Shown here: positions 5,846 through 12,849 of the stretch, in pieces
How positions within the stretch are numbered: the first letter of the stretch is position 1
How the letters are laid out: the number at the start of each line of letters is the position of its first letter
From: Parcubacteria group bacterium CG11_big_fil_rev_8_21_14_0_20_41_14
Lineage (GTDB): Bacteria > Patescibacteriota > Patescibacteriia > UBA2169
DNA: 13,217 bases
Assembly: GCA_002787075.1 (NCBI GenBank)
Contig: PCVT01000071.1
Span: 201 to 13,417, forward strand
Direction of reading: 5' to 3'
The notes under the pieces: generated by a model
What the model was told of the DNA's origin: nothing
The model's input: only the letters and a program-made list of their open reading frames with translations
Database searches by the model: none
Program-made: the position numbers and the translations under genes

Positions 5846-6504
5846 TGGAGACGCGGGCGCTTATCACACAGCTTTCCAATCTCAATCATAATTTTATCAG
5901 TAACTTCATAAAGAAGATCACGGTCTATAGTTTTACCATAGTATTCAGAAAAATCAAGCGCCTTGCCAAACACAATGCGCGCCAAATTCCTCTTAAACAC
6001 AAAATTCTTTATCCCATCAAAAGTAGTCGCGACCCGCGGACCAAAGTAACCAACAGGCACAACAGGCACGCGCGCGGACAGAGCCAAACGCGCGACCCCG
6101 GTTTTTCCCAAACATAGGGCGCGCTTGTCAGGATTACGAGTTCCTTCCGGAAAAATCTGTATAATCCCTTTTTTCAACAAAACCTCACGCGCTCTCTCAA
6201 GCGCCTTAGCTGGACATCTCCAATCAATAACAATGCCACCTAAGCGAGGACCTATAAAATTAGACCATCTTTTTCCTATCCAAAAATCATCCCTGCCAAT
6301 AGTCCATGCAGGCATATCAAAACAATCCATCATAAAATTTGAAATCAGCCACCCATCTGGAATACTCACATGATTAACAGCAAGAATAAACGGCGGTTCT
6401 GGCAAATTTTCTTGCCCAAAAATACTGTCCAAAAATAAGGCATTCGCAAGAGGGCCAGTATTGCTTCCCAAAAAAAAGAAAATATTTTTTGGCTTCATGC
6501 TCAT
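5815..6504 (-). CDS. plsC: 1-acyl-sn-glycerol-3-phosphate acyltransferase (PlsC family)
   Basis: Adds the second fatty acid to lysophosphatidic acid, giving phosphatidic acid at the inner face of the membrane. With the ATG at 6504 the protein has 229 residues. Motifs are in the family order: NHVSIPD (44-50, catalytic His-Asp, NHx4D), GGIVIDWR (89-96), FPEGTR (118-123, glycerophosphate binding) and VPVVPVG (146-152). No clear N-terminal membrane helix is present, only an FFFLG patch, which is short for this family. The frame stays open up to 6525, but 6504 is preferred because it begins 1 nt after the hppA stop, suggesting translational coupling; ATG 6498 is also possible. The last ten codons (VISNPKRTY and stop) lie inside the foldback element at 5627-5845, so the natural C terminus may have been replaced. 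Confidence 0.9.
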   Translation of the reverse strand: MSMKPKNIFFFLGSNTGPLANALFLDSIFGQENLPEPPFILAVNHVSIPDGWLISNFMMDCFDMPAWTIGRDDFWIGKRWSNFIGPRLGGIVIDWRCPAKALERAREVLLKKGIIQIFPEGTRNPDKRALCLGKTGVARLALSARVPVVPVGYFGPRVATTFDGIKNFVFKRNLARIVFGKALDFSEYYGKTIDRDLLYEVTDKIMIEIGKLCDKRPRLHVISNPKRTY

Positions 6505-6505
6505 G

Positions 6506-8500
6506 CTATACAAGGAATCCGACAATCAAAAGCGCCACAATATTAATTACTTTGATCATGGGGTTGATGGCAGGGCCTGCTGTGTCTTTATATGGATCTC
6601 CGACTGTGTCGCCAGTAACCGCTGCAGCATGAGCAGGAGAACCCTTGCCTCCATATTCGCCGGTTTCAATTAATTTTTTCGCGTTATCCCAAGCTCCTCC
6701 GCCAGTTGTCATGGAAATAGCAACAAAAATGCCAGTCACAATACAGCCAACTAACAATCCTCCAAGCGCGATCGGGCCCAAAAGCCAAGCAACTAAAATA
6801 GGAGCTACAACTGGTATTAAAGCAGGAACAAACATCTGGCGAAGAGCATCCTGAGTGACAATATCAACGCAAGTGTCATATTCTGGCTTTGCCTTGCCTT
6901 CCATAATTCCTTTAATTTCTCTGAACTGCCTGCGCACTTCTTCCACTACCTTGCCAGCTGTCTTGCTCACTGATTCCATAACTAGAGCCGCGAAATAGTA
7001 TGGCAATAATCCACCAATAAATAACCCTATAATTACCATAGGATCTGATAATCGGAACAATAATTCTCTTCCGTGAAGCAAAAATTCCTGCGAATACGCG
7101 GAAAAAAGAACAAGAGCAGCTAAGGCGGCTGAACCAATAGCATATCCTTTTGTAACTGCTTTTGTTGTGTTTCCGACTGCATCTAATTTATCTGTTACAT
7201 CGCGCACTTCTGCTGGCAAATTAGCCATTTCAGCTATGCCTCCGGCATTATCCGTAATTGGACCATACGCGTCAATGGTGACGATAATTCCAGTTAACGA
7301 CAACATGCTCATTGCCGCTACTGCTATTCCATAAAGCTCTGCTAATGAATACGCGCCCCAGATTCCGGCCGCGATAACGATTATTGGCAATGCTGTTGAG
7401 CGCATGGAAACAGCAAGACCTGTAATAATATTGGGTCCGTGTCCTTTTGTGGATGCCTCTGCAATGCTTTTAACTGGAGCAAATTTTGAAGATGTGTAAT
7501 ATTCAGTAATAACAACAATAAGCGCGGTTACTGCTAATCCGATTAATGCCGCGTAAAATAAATTAATAGTCGCGTACAATCCATTGTTAGCCATTATTCT
7601 TTCTGTGGCAAAATATAATCCAATGGCAGACAAAATTCCTGAAGCAAAAAGCCCTTTATACAATGCTGACATAATATTTTCTTTTTTGCCCAAGCGGATG
7701 AAGAAAAGCCCAAAGATAGATCCAAAAATTGAAATGCCGCCAATTACCAATGGATACAATTGCGCGTTTTCAAAATCCGGGAACACAAGCATGCCAAGCA
7801 ACATGGTGGCAACAGCTGTTACAGCATAGGTCTCGAAAAGATCAGCAGCCATTCCAGCTGTGTCTCCAACATTATCTCCGACATTATCAGCGATTACTGC
7901 TGGATTGCGAGGATCATCTTCTGGAATATTTTTTTCAACCTTACCTACCAAGTCAGCTCCCACGTCAGCGGCTTTAGTAAAAATTCCGCCGCCTAAGCGC
8001 GCAAATACTGAAATCAAGCTTCCTCCAAATCCAAGTCCAATCAAAGCATTCACGTCTTTTGTTAAAGCGTAAAATCCAGAAACGCCAAGAAGGCCTAAGC
8101 CCACAACCAAAAAGCCAGTTACAGCACCTCCGCGTACTGCCACGTTCATTGCTTTATTTAGCCCTCGGCTTGCCGCGTGCGCAGTACGGATATTCGCGCG
8201 GATCGCGACGCTCATTCCAATATATCCTGCAATTCCTGAAAATACTGCTCCAACTAAAAATCCAAGCGCTGTATTCCAATTCAATCCAAACACGAGTCCA
8301 AAAAAGATTACCACAAACACGATCGCAATAGTGCGATACTGCCGACTCATGTATGCTTTTGATCCTTCTTGAATGGCTTTAGCGATTTCCTGCATTTTTT
8401 CATTGCCTGTTTTTCTGCCTAATACCCAAGCAGCTAACACTCCTCCTGCGATAATGGCCACGATTGAGGCGGCCAGAGAGAATATGATATATGTTGACAT
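6506..8500 (-). CDS. hppA: Membrane-bound proton-pumping pyrophosphatase, K+-independent type
   Basis: A 664-residue protein with about 16 hydrophobic helices. It hydrolyses pyrophosphate and pumps H+ across the cytoplasmic membrane. Signature motifs: DVGADLVGKVE (179-189, pyrophosphate/Mg binding), ADNVGDNVGDTAGMAADLFE (205-224), and near the C terminus GDTVGDPYKDTAGPAINP. The ion-dependence site reads GNTTKAVTKG (443-452): Lys447 and Thr450 where K+-dependent enzymes have Ala and usually Ala/Gly. In known members this marks K+-independent, H+-pumping enzymes, as Na+-pumping ones are K+-dependent. The ATG at 8500 has no Shine-Dalgarno. nusA ends 79 nt upstream without a visible terminator, and plsC follows after 1 nt, suggesting a nusA-hppA-plsC transcript. 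For a fermentative CPR cell it would recover energy from biosynthetic pyrophosphate. Confidence 0.96.
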   Translation of the reverse strand: MSTYIIFSLAASIVAIIAGGVLAAWVLGRKTGNEKMQEIAKAIQEGSKAYMSRQYRTIAIVFVVIFFGLVFGLNWNTALGFLVGAVFSGIAGYIGMSVAIRANIRTAHAASRGLNKAMNVAVRGGAVTGFLVVGLGLLGVSGFYALTKDVNALIGLGFGGSLISVFARLGGGIFTKAADVGADLVGKVEKNIPEDDPRNPAVIADNVGDNVGDTAGMAADLFETYAVTAVATMLLGMLVFPDFENAQLYPLVIGGISIFGSIFGLFFIRLGKKENIMSALYKGLFASGILSAIGLYFATERIMANNGLYATINLFYAALIGLAVTALIVVITEYYTSSKFAPVKSIAEASTKGHGPNIITGLAVSMRSTALPIIVIAAGIWGAYSLAELYGIAVAAMSMLSLTGIIVTIDAYGPITDNAGGIAEMANLPAEVRDVTDKLDAVGNTTKAVTKGYAIGSAALAALVLFSAYSQEFLLHGRELLFRLSDPMVIIGLFIGGLLPYYFAALVMESVSKTAGKVVEEVRRQFREIKGIMEGKAKPEYDTCVDIVTQDALRQMFVPALIPVVAPILVAWLLGPIALGGLLVGCIVTGIFVAISMTTGGGAWDNAKKLIETGEYGGKGSPAHAAAVTGDTVGDPYKDTAGPAINPMIKVINIVALLIVGFLV

Positions 8501-8520
8501 ATTGGTACATTAATTAATTC

Positions 8521-8662
8521 CAAAGATCAAAGTTCAAATGACAAATAAAATTCAAAAATCAAATTCCAAACTATTAATATTATTCTTTTGATTCTTGCGG
8601 TTCCTTATTTGTCATTTCTTTGTCATTTGGATTTTGTAATTTGGATTTTTCAGGATCAGCAA
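8521..8662. repeat. AT-rich word repeat spanning the hppA-nusA spacer and the nusA 3' end
   Basis: AAATGACAAATAA (8536-8548, spacer) is an exact 13-bp inverted match to TTATTTGTCATTT (8605-8617, inside nusA). Around it, related words recur: TTTGTCATTT twice (8608-8630), TTTGGATTTT, AATTTGGATTTT in nusA and AAATTCCAAA / AATTCCAAAG in the spacer. This short-word AT-rich texture is common in CPR intergenic DNA (memory). No terminator-like T tract follows the inverted repeat. Confidence 0.5.
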
Positions 8663-9986
8663 TATCCGCATCAATGGATTCGTCTTGCTTTTTTTCACTG
8701 TTTTCTGATTCAGCTTGTTTAATATCAATCCTCCACCCAGTTAATCCAGAAGCCAAGCGCACGTTTTGCCCGCCTTTGCCAATTGCCAAAGAAAATTGGT
8801 CTTCAGCTACCATTGCTTGCGCGGTTTTACTTTTCTCTTCTAGTATAACATCCTGGACTTTGGCTGGGGATAGGGCGTTCTTAATGAACGCGATATCATC
8901 CTTGTTCCATTCTATAATATCAATTTTTTCTCCGCCTAGCTCATTGATGATGAATTGCACTCTAGTGCCGCGCTGGCCAACGCATGAGCCAACTGGGTCA
9001 ACATTTTCCGCTTCAGTATATACGGCGATTTTTGAACGCGAACCTGGCTCGCGCGCGATTGATTTGAGTTCGACCACGTTATCCAAAATTTCCGGCACTT
9101 CCATTGTAAACAATTTGCGCACTAGTTCTTTGTCAGTTCTGGACACTATTACCTCTGGTCCGCGATTTGAAGTTGCAACTGATTTGATATAAAAACGCAA
9201 TTGCGTGCCTGGAGTATAGCGCTCGGATCGCACTTGCTCTTGAGCAGGCATAACCGCGGTTGCTTGGCCAATATCAATTAAAACATTTCCTGCTTCAATT
9301 CTCTGCACTGTGCCGTTGATAAGTTCGCCTTCTTTGTCTTTATATTCATTGAACACGACTTCGCGCTCTGCTTCTCTTAATCTTTGAATAATTACTTGCT
9401 TGGCGGTTTGCGCTGCCATTCTTCCGAACTCTCCAGGAACCGGAAGTTCTTGCACCAGTTCTTCCCCTATTTCAACATCTTTCTTAATTTCTTTTGCTTG
9501 AGATATCATTATCTGTGTTTTTGGATTGAACCGCTCTTCTTCCTCTGTTTCTTCTCCGTCATTCTGGAGCCGCGTACTCGTGGGGATAGAATCTTCGTCT
9601 TCTTTTGACTTGTCGTCTTTATCGCTTTTTTGGATTTTGGGTTTTAAATTTTGGATTTTATCGTCGCCATCTGATTGTGCACCATCGGACGCACCATCGG
9701 ACGCACCATCGGACGCACCAGACGCGCTATCAGATTGCGCAATATCGCTACCAATCACATTCCCTTCCTCGTCTAACTCCTGGTCCTCAACCACTTCTTT
9801 CACGTCAAACACACGGATTTCCATGTTTTCCGGATTAAATTTCACTTTTAAATTCTGCAAACGGTCGCCAAAGTCCTTGCGATATGCCGCTGCCAAGGCC
9901 TGCTCAATGGTTGCCATCACACTCTCAACAGGAATGTGCTTTTCATCGCAAATCGCTTTAATTGCTTGTATTACTTCTTTTGACAT
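8580..9986 (-). CDS. nusA: Transcription termination/antitermination factor NusA with acidic insertion
   Basis: A 468-residue protein from the ATG at 9986, chosen because AGGAGA lies 7 nt upstream; the frame continues 25 codons further but without such a site. NusA binds RNA polymerase and nascent RNA and modulates pausing and termination. The N-terminal domain (1-about 71, resuming about 158-217) contains VESVMATIEQALAAAYRK and GRMAAQTAKQVIIQRLREAE. It is interrupted by about 85 low-complexity residues (72-157), including ASDG repeats, KIQNLKPKIQK and an EETEEEE run. S1 domain about 218-285 (INGTVQRIEAGNVLIDIG); KH1 about 286-360 with GQRG at 337-340; KH2 about 361-424 with GKGG at 403-406 and LASGLTGWRIDI. 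The tail 425-468 is low-complexity and lacks the acidic-repeat domains of E. coli NusA. It has its own promoter (10050-10078) and a hairpin at the 5' end of the mRNA. Confidence 0.95.
   Translation of the reverse strand: MSKEVIQAIKAICDEKHIPVESVMATIEQALAAAYRKDFGDRLQNLKVKFNPENMEIRVFDVKEVVEDQELDEEGNVIGSDIAQSDSASGASDGASDGASDGAQSDGDDKIQNLKPKIQKSDKDDKSKEDEDSIPTSTRLQNDGEETEEEERFNPKTQIMISQAKEIKKDVEIGEELVQELPVPGEFGRMAAQTAKQVIIQRLREAEREVVFNEYKDKEGELINGTVQRIEAGNVLIDIGQATAVMPAQEQVRSERYTPGTQLRFYIKSVATSNRGPEVIVSRTDKELVRKLFTMEVPEILDNVVELKSIAREPGSRSKIAVYTEAENVDPVGSCVGQRGTRVQFIINELGGEKIDIIEWNKDDIAFIKNALSPAKVQDVILEEKSKTAQAMVAEDQFSLAIGKGGQNVRLASGLTGWRIDIKQAESENSEKKQDESIDADIADPEKSKLQNPNDKEMTNKEPQESKE
9679..9723 (-). 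repeat. 12-bp tandem repeat in nusA encoding ASDG units
   Basis: Three perfect copies of GCACCATCGGAC (plus strand, 9679-9690, 9691-9702, 9703-9714) and a fourth lacking 3 nt (9715-9723). The 12-nt unit keeps frame, so copy-number change would lengthen the acidic linker by four residues at a time. Confidence 0.9.
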
Positions 9987-10015
9987 AAATTTTCTCCTAA
10001 TATTTGGTATAAAAT

Positions 10016-10043
10016 AAGCTAGTCTACAATCGTAAACTAGCTT
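10016..10043 (-). promoter_or_regulatory. 5'-terminal stem-loop of the nusA mRNA
   Basis: On the minus strand AAGCTAGTTTAC (10043-10032) pairs with GTAGACTAGCTT (10027-10016), a 12-bp stem with one G-T pair and a 4-nt loop. The promoter at 10050-10078 puts the transcript start at about 10043, the first base of the stem. The stem ends 29 nt before the ATG and leaves the Shine-Dalgarno free. Possible roles are protecting the mRNA 5' end or, with the following ATTTTAT, a weak attenuator. Confidence 0.65.
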
Positions 10044-10049
10044 AAATTT

Positions 10050-10078
10050 AATATACCACAATCAAATACAGTAATCAA
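10050..10078 (-). promoter_or_regulatory. Promoter of nusA
   Basis: TTGATT (10078-10073), 17-bp spacer, TATATT (10055-10050) preceded by TGG, an extended -10 of the same form as the promoter at 2328-2356. It lies in the 103-nt gap between the Ig-like gene and nusA. No terminator is visible in that gap, so some readthrough from upstream is also possible. Confidence 0.65.
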
Positions 10079-10089
10079 GTTAACAATCT

Positions 10090-11853
10090 CTAGAACATCG
10101 GCGGAGGCGGAGGCGGCATGTGGTCCGGCCTGGGAGGAGGAAAGTCTTCTTTTGGGGGTTCATACTTAGGAGCTGGCGGCTCTGGCTCGCCAAAAGGAGG
10201 AGAAGGCATATCAAAACTATCACCGCTAAAACTGGAATCATCTAATTTTTTATCTTCGCCTTTTTTCTTTTCCGCGGGTGGCCGTATTGAATCAGTATGC
10301 CCTTCTCCTGGAAGATGTGATGATTTCTTAATCTCAGACGCGCTATCCTCTGGAGTAGTATATTCAAATTCATCTTGATTTTCATCATCTTCCCTGAAAA
10401 TATTAACAACCCTATCCCCAAGTTCAGCGCGCTTTTCCTGGATATACCAGACAAGAATTGAAAGAAGTAAAAATGCCAGAATAACAATGCCAATTACTAA
10501 AGAAGTATTAAAAGTAAATTCTTCTTTTTCTTCAACATTCCTAACAACAGCTCCTGGAGTTATTTCTTTTATATCGCCTTCTGGCTCATCCAAAACAGCA
10601 AGTTCTTTGCTTTTGTCTTCTGGACCTTTGGAAGACCCCAATACAGCGTCATCATCCGCGGCAATTCTGCCTTCATCATCTTTGTCTTGACCTATTGCTT
10701 CATCAGAATCATCAGGCACTATAGGCAACTCATCCTCTTTTTGCAAATCATCCTTCACGCTCAAAGCGTTTTGCTTTTCTCCTTCAGAAACAGACAAATC
10801 CTTTTGCTTTTCACCAATATCGGATGGAGCTTGTCCTATCTCATCTTTATCATCCAATGGCTTTGGTTCAGGCGCGCTCACAGAGCCAGACACATCCGCG
10901 ATTTCACCAACCTGCCACATTCGCGCTATGGAATTGTTTGATAATTTCCCATTATCAGACGCGAATAATTCAATTTTATGCTCGCCCAAAGAAAATGCTT
11001 TGCTTGGCTGCCAAGAAAATGACATCACACCAGAAGGATCCGCGCCCAAAGGCAATCGGTATTCAATCTTTCCATCAATCACAAAATAAATTTCTAAATT
11101 ATTTTTCGCGAATCCTGAAATAATAGGCCGCTCAATGCCTGAATACGCGTTCACAATCGGCTTATTCAAAATCGGAGCCGGAGTCGCGGGCTTTACATCA
11201 ATAACGAGTGGATCAGAGATAAAACTTTCTTTTCCTTGCTTATCCCGCGCGATAGCGGTTACTACATGCACGCCTTGGGACAAATCTTTTAATTGCGCTC
11301 CAAAGCTCGCAGTGCCTGTAGTATTATTTTTTACCTTTACTCTGGCATTTTCAACGCCATCAACCAAAACGCGCACTAATGAATCATTTTTTGCTACTCC
11401 GCCGACCCATATTCTATCCTGACCAACTTGAGATCCTTGGGCAGGCATCAACAATGTTGGAGAAGGGTTTGGAATGATATTAATCAGAATTGGAAAACTT
11501 TTTTCTGATCCTGATTGAACCATTACTTCATGATTGCCGGAGGAGAGAGGCACAAACGGAACATAGCTGAAAAAGCTATTTTTTACTTGCGTTTTGCCAT
11601 TTAAAACGCCGTCAATGTACACCAGTACCTCTTGCGCGCCCTCAGCAGTACCAGAAATTTTCGGCATAGGGCTTGCAAAGCTCTGGCCATCAACAGAAGA
11701 AGACACTATTGGCTCCATAGCGCTAACGCCTGAGCACACCCCAAGCAAGAGCGCCACAAAAAATCCTACCGTCAAAACAGCGGCTTTTTTCGTATTTTTT
11801 ATTATATTTGTTTTTTGGTTGAAAGAACAATACTGAATGTTTTGGTTTGTCAT
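10090..11853 (-). CDS. Ig-like-domain surface protein with acidic stalk, membrane anchor and proline-rich cytoplasmic tail
   Basis: A 587-residue protein from the ATG at 11853; the frame opens at 11892 (13 more residues), also an ATG. Basic n-region, hydrophobic stretch at 24-45 and a VSA site give a signal peptide cleaved after residue 45. Three related beta-rich modules of bacterial Ig-like character follow (about 48-127, 128-221, 222-317), each with a VYIDGV / VLVDGV / FVIDGK strand and a GNHEVMV / GVHVVTAI / GEHKIELF strand. Residues about 318-445 are a highly acidic, Asp/Glu/Lys-rich stalk. One membrane helix (449-470, SLVIGIVILAFLLLSILVWY) is followed by a stop-transfer KR and about 117 cytoplasmic residues ending in a proline-rich segment (PPPPPPMF). 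Likely a single-pass adhesin or scaffold; no enzyme motif. It lies alone behind a structured leader, downstream of the yraN terminator. Confidence 0.85.
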   Translation of the reverse strand: MTNQNIQYCSFNQKTNIIKNTKKAAVLTVGFFVALLLGVCSGVSAMEPIVSSSVDGQSFASPMPKISGTAEGAQEVLVYIDGVLNGKTQVKNSFFSYVPFVPLSSGNHEVMVQSGSEKSFPILINIIPNPSPTLLMPAQGSQVGQDRIWVGGVAKNDSLVRVLVDGVENARVKVKNNTTGTASFGAQLKDLSQGVHVVTAIARDKQGKESFISDPLVIDVKPATPAPILNKPIVNAYSGIERPIISGFAKNNLEIYFVIDGKIEYRLPLGADPSGVMSFSWQPSKAFSLGEHKIELFASDNGKLSNNSIARMWQVGEIADVSGSVSAPEPKPLDDKDEIGQAPSDIGEKQKDLSVSEGEKQNALSVKDDLQKEDELPIVPDDSDEAIGQDKDDEGRIAADDDAVLGSSKGPEDKSKELAVLDEPEGDIKEITPGAVVRNVEEKEEFTFNTSLVIGIVILAFLLLSILVWYIQEKRAELGDRVVNIFREDDENQDEFEYTTPEDSASEIKKSSHLPGEGHTDSIRPPAEKKKGEDKKLDDSSFSGDSFDMPSPPFGEPEPPAPKYEPPKEDFPPPRPDHMPPPPPPMF

Positions 11854-11865
11854 AATCCTATAACC

Positions 11866-11947
11866 AGAAGAGGCAAGCAGCCGTGTTCTCATGCCTCTTC
11901 TATTATTATTTTTAATAGAAAAGAAATAAGCTTTAAGCTGCTTGCCT
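11866..11947 (-). promoter_or_regulatory. Putative two-state RNA leader of the Ig-like surface protein
   Basis: Segment C (11866-11881) can pair in two exclusive ways. Its bases 11871-11881 pair perfectly (11 bp) with 11937-11947 (minus strand AGGCAAGCAGC with GCTGCTTGCCT). Its bases 11866-11875 pair perfectly (10 bp) with 11892-11901 (AGAAGAGGCA with TGCCTCTTCT). Bases 11871-11875 serve both. The distal arm also contains AGGAGG (11950-11945), and C ends 12 nt before the start codon at 11853. Whether it acts as a switch is inference. Confidence 0.45.
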
Positions 11948-11983
11948 CCTGATTAAATTTTGACTATGACGATTGAAAGAGCG

Positions 11984-11989
11984 ATTATA
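11984..11989 (-). promoter_or_regulatory. Candidate -10 for the Ig-like surface-protein gene
   Basis: TATAAT (11989-11984) in the context ACAATATTATAATCG, downstream of the yraN terminator. No good -35 at 16-18 bp. A start near 11977 would give a leader of about 124 nt holding all the pairing arms described at 11866-11947. Confidence 0.4.
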
Positions 11990-12008
11990 ATATTGTACAT
12001 CACATTCT

Positions 12009-12046
12009 GAAAAAACAAAATGCACAGTGTTGATAAAACTGTGCAT
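12009..12046 (-). terminator. Rho-independent terminator of the methyltransferase-yraN operon
   Basis: On the minus strand ATGCACAGT (12046-12038) and ACTGTGCAT (12028-12020) form a perfect 9-bp stem with a 9-nt loop, followed by TTTGTTTTTT. It starts about 27 nt after the yraN stop. Confidence 0.85.
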
Positions 12047-12072
12047 AGGGTATGGATAACATTGTGCAAATT

Positions 12073-12444
12073 TTAATTAAACATATCGGATAAGGCCTTA
12101 TGGTGCCGTATTTTCAAGGATTTTTCTTTATTACCTTTTGATATCGCTATTACATCAACTCTAAAATTTTCAATCACATTTTGGCTAATATAAAACAAAA
12201 TTACTTTTTTCATATGTTTCAATTTTCTAAAATCCACAGATTGTTCTGGTAATCCACTGTTTATCCCCAACCGCAATTTTACTTCAATAAAAACAACCTG
12301 ATCATTGTCTTTTGCGATCAGGTCAATTTCTCCAAACCGAGTAGTGTAGTGTTGTTTTATAATTTTATAGCCCTGTTTTGCGAGCCACCATGCAGCCACT
12401 CGCTCTCCCCAGTCGCCCAAATTTTGCGTTGCAGAACCAAGCAT
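12073..12444 (-). CDS. yraN: YraN family protein (UPF0102), endonuclease-like fold
   Basis: A 123-residue protein of usual family length. The N terminus GDWGERVAAWWLAKQGYKII matches the first helix of the family; the core GEIDLIAKD (38-46) and VFIEVKLR (51-58) has the Asp and Glu-x-Lys spacing of the restriction-endonuclease-like (PD-(D/E)XK) fold, with EQSVDFRKLKHMKK following. The biochemical role of the family is not firmly known. The ATG at 12444 begins 3 nt after the stop of the upstream membrane-protein gene, with no separate promoter, so the two are co-transcribed. It is the last gene of the operon. Confidence 0.93.
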   Translation of the reverse strand: MLGSATQNLGDWGERVAAWWLAKQGYKIIKQHYTTRFGEIDLIAKDNDQVVFIEVKLRLGINSGLPEQSVDFRKLKHMKKVILFYISQNVIENFRVDVIAISKGNKEKSLKIRHHKALSDMFN

Positions 12445-12447
12445 GTC

Positions 12448-12849
12448 TTATGGAAGATAGTCTCTTTTGCCTTTTTCAATCATTAAGTCCTTTCTGCGCT
12501 TTGGAACTGTTATGATGCGATATTTTAGCACTAATATCAGCCAAATAATAGCGATGATAGCCCAAATCAGCACTATAATCGGTGCTGATAAATACATCAC
12601 ATTAATTTGCCTGAAAATATATAGGATTATTCCAATCGCGCCCATGGTCCATGCCCATGATCCATATTTTTGAACTGCTTTTTTAATAAACAAATCTTTT
12701 TCTTTGGCTAACCTTCGCAAAATAATTGCTAAAACAATAATCAAAACATTAAATCCGGCAAAAAGAGTGCCTATATTTGATTGATATGGCCCCAAATTCT
12801 TGTTAAAAAGATATTCAGGAGAAAAAATATGGATTATTTGATCTATCAT
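12448..12849 (-). CDS. Small membrane protein, unknown function
   Basis: A 133-residue protein with three predicted membrane helices (around NIGTLFAGFNVLIIVLAIIL, YGSWAWTMGAIGIILYIF and APIIVLIWAIIAIIWLILVL) and a basic C-terminal tail (KRRKDLMIEKGKRDYLP). The loop between helices 1 and 2 is rich in Lys (LAKEKDLFIKKAVQK), placing it probably in the cytoplasm. No catalytic motif and no family I can name. The ATG at 12849 overlaps the TGA of the upstream methyltransferase (ATGA), and yraN follows after 3 nt, so the three genes form a tight operon with probable translational coupling. Confidence 0.8.
   Translation of the reverse strand: MIDQIIHIFSPEYLFNKNLGPYQSNIGTLFAGFNVLIIVLAIILRRLAKEKDLFIKKAVQKYGSWAWTMGAIGIILYIFRQINVMYLSAPIIVLIWAIIAIIWLILVLKYRIITVPKRRKDLMIEKGKRDYLP

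Noticed and set aside
8501..8579. Promoter for hppA in the spacer
   Set aside because: Several TTG- and TAAT-like words occur, but none at a 16-18 bp spacing; the sequence is low-complexity AT-rich repeat, so matches are expected by chance.
8620..9192. 190-residue plus-strand ORF
   Set aside because: Antisense to the KH domains of nusA, Ser-rich as expected for the complement of a conserved Lys/Glu-rich gene; no independent evidence.
9679..9723. Short repeat array as a possible CRISPR
   Set aside because: Direct 12-bp units without spacers, inside a conserved gene and in frame; not a CRISPR array.
9526..10017. 163-residue plus-strand ORF with SDAPSDAPSDAP repeats
   Set aside because: Antisense shadow of nusA; the repeat is the reverse reading of the 12-bp tandem repeat, and no ribosome binding site or promoter supports it.
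11708..11785. Lipoprotein signal (LLLGVC) in the Ig-like surface protein
   Set aside because: The residue before Cys is Val, not Gly/Ala/Ser, and a proper VSA signal-peptidase I site follows a few residues later.
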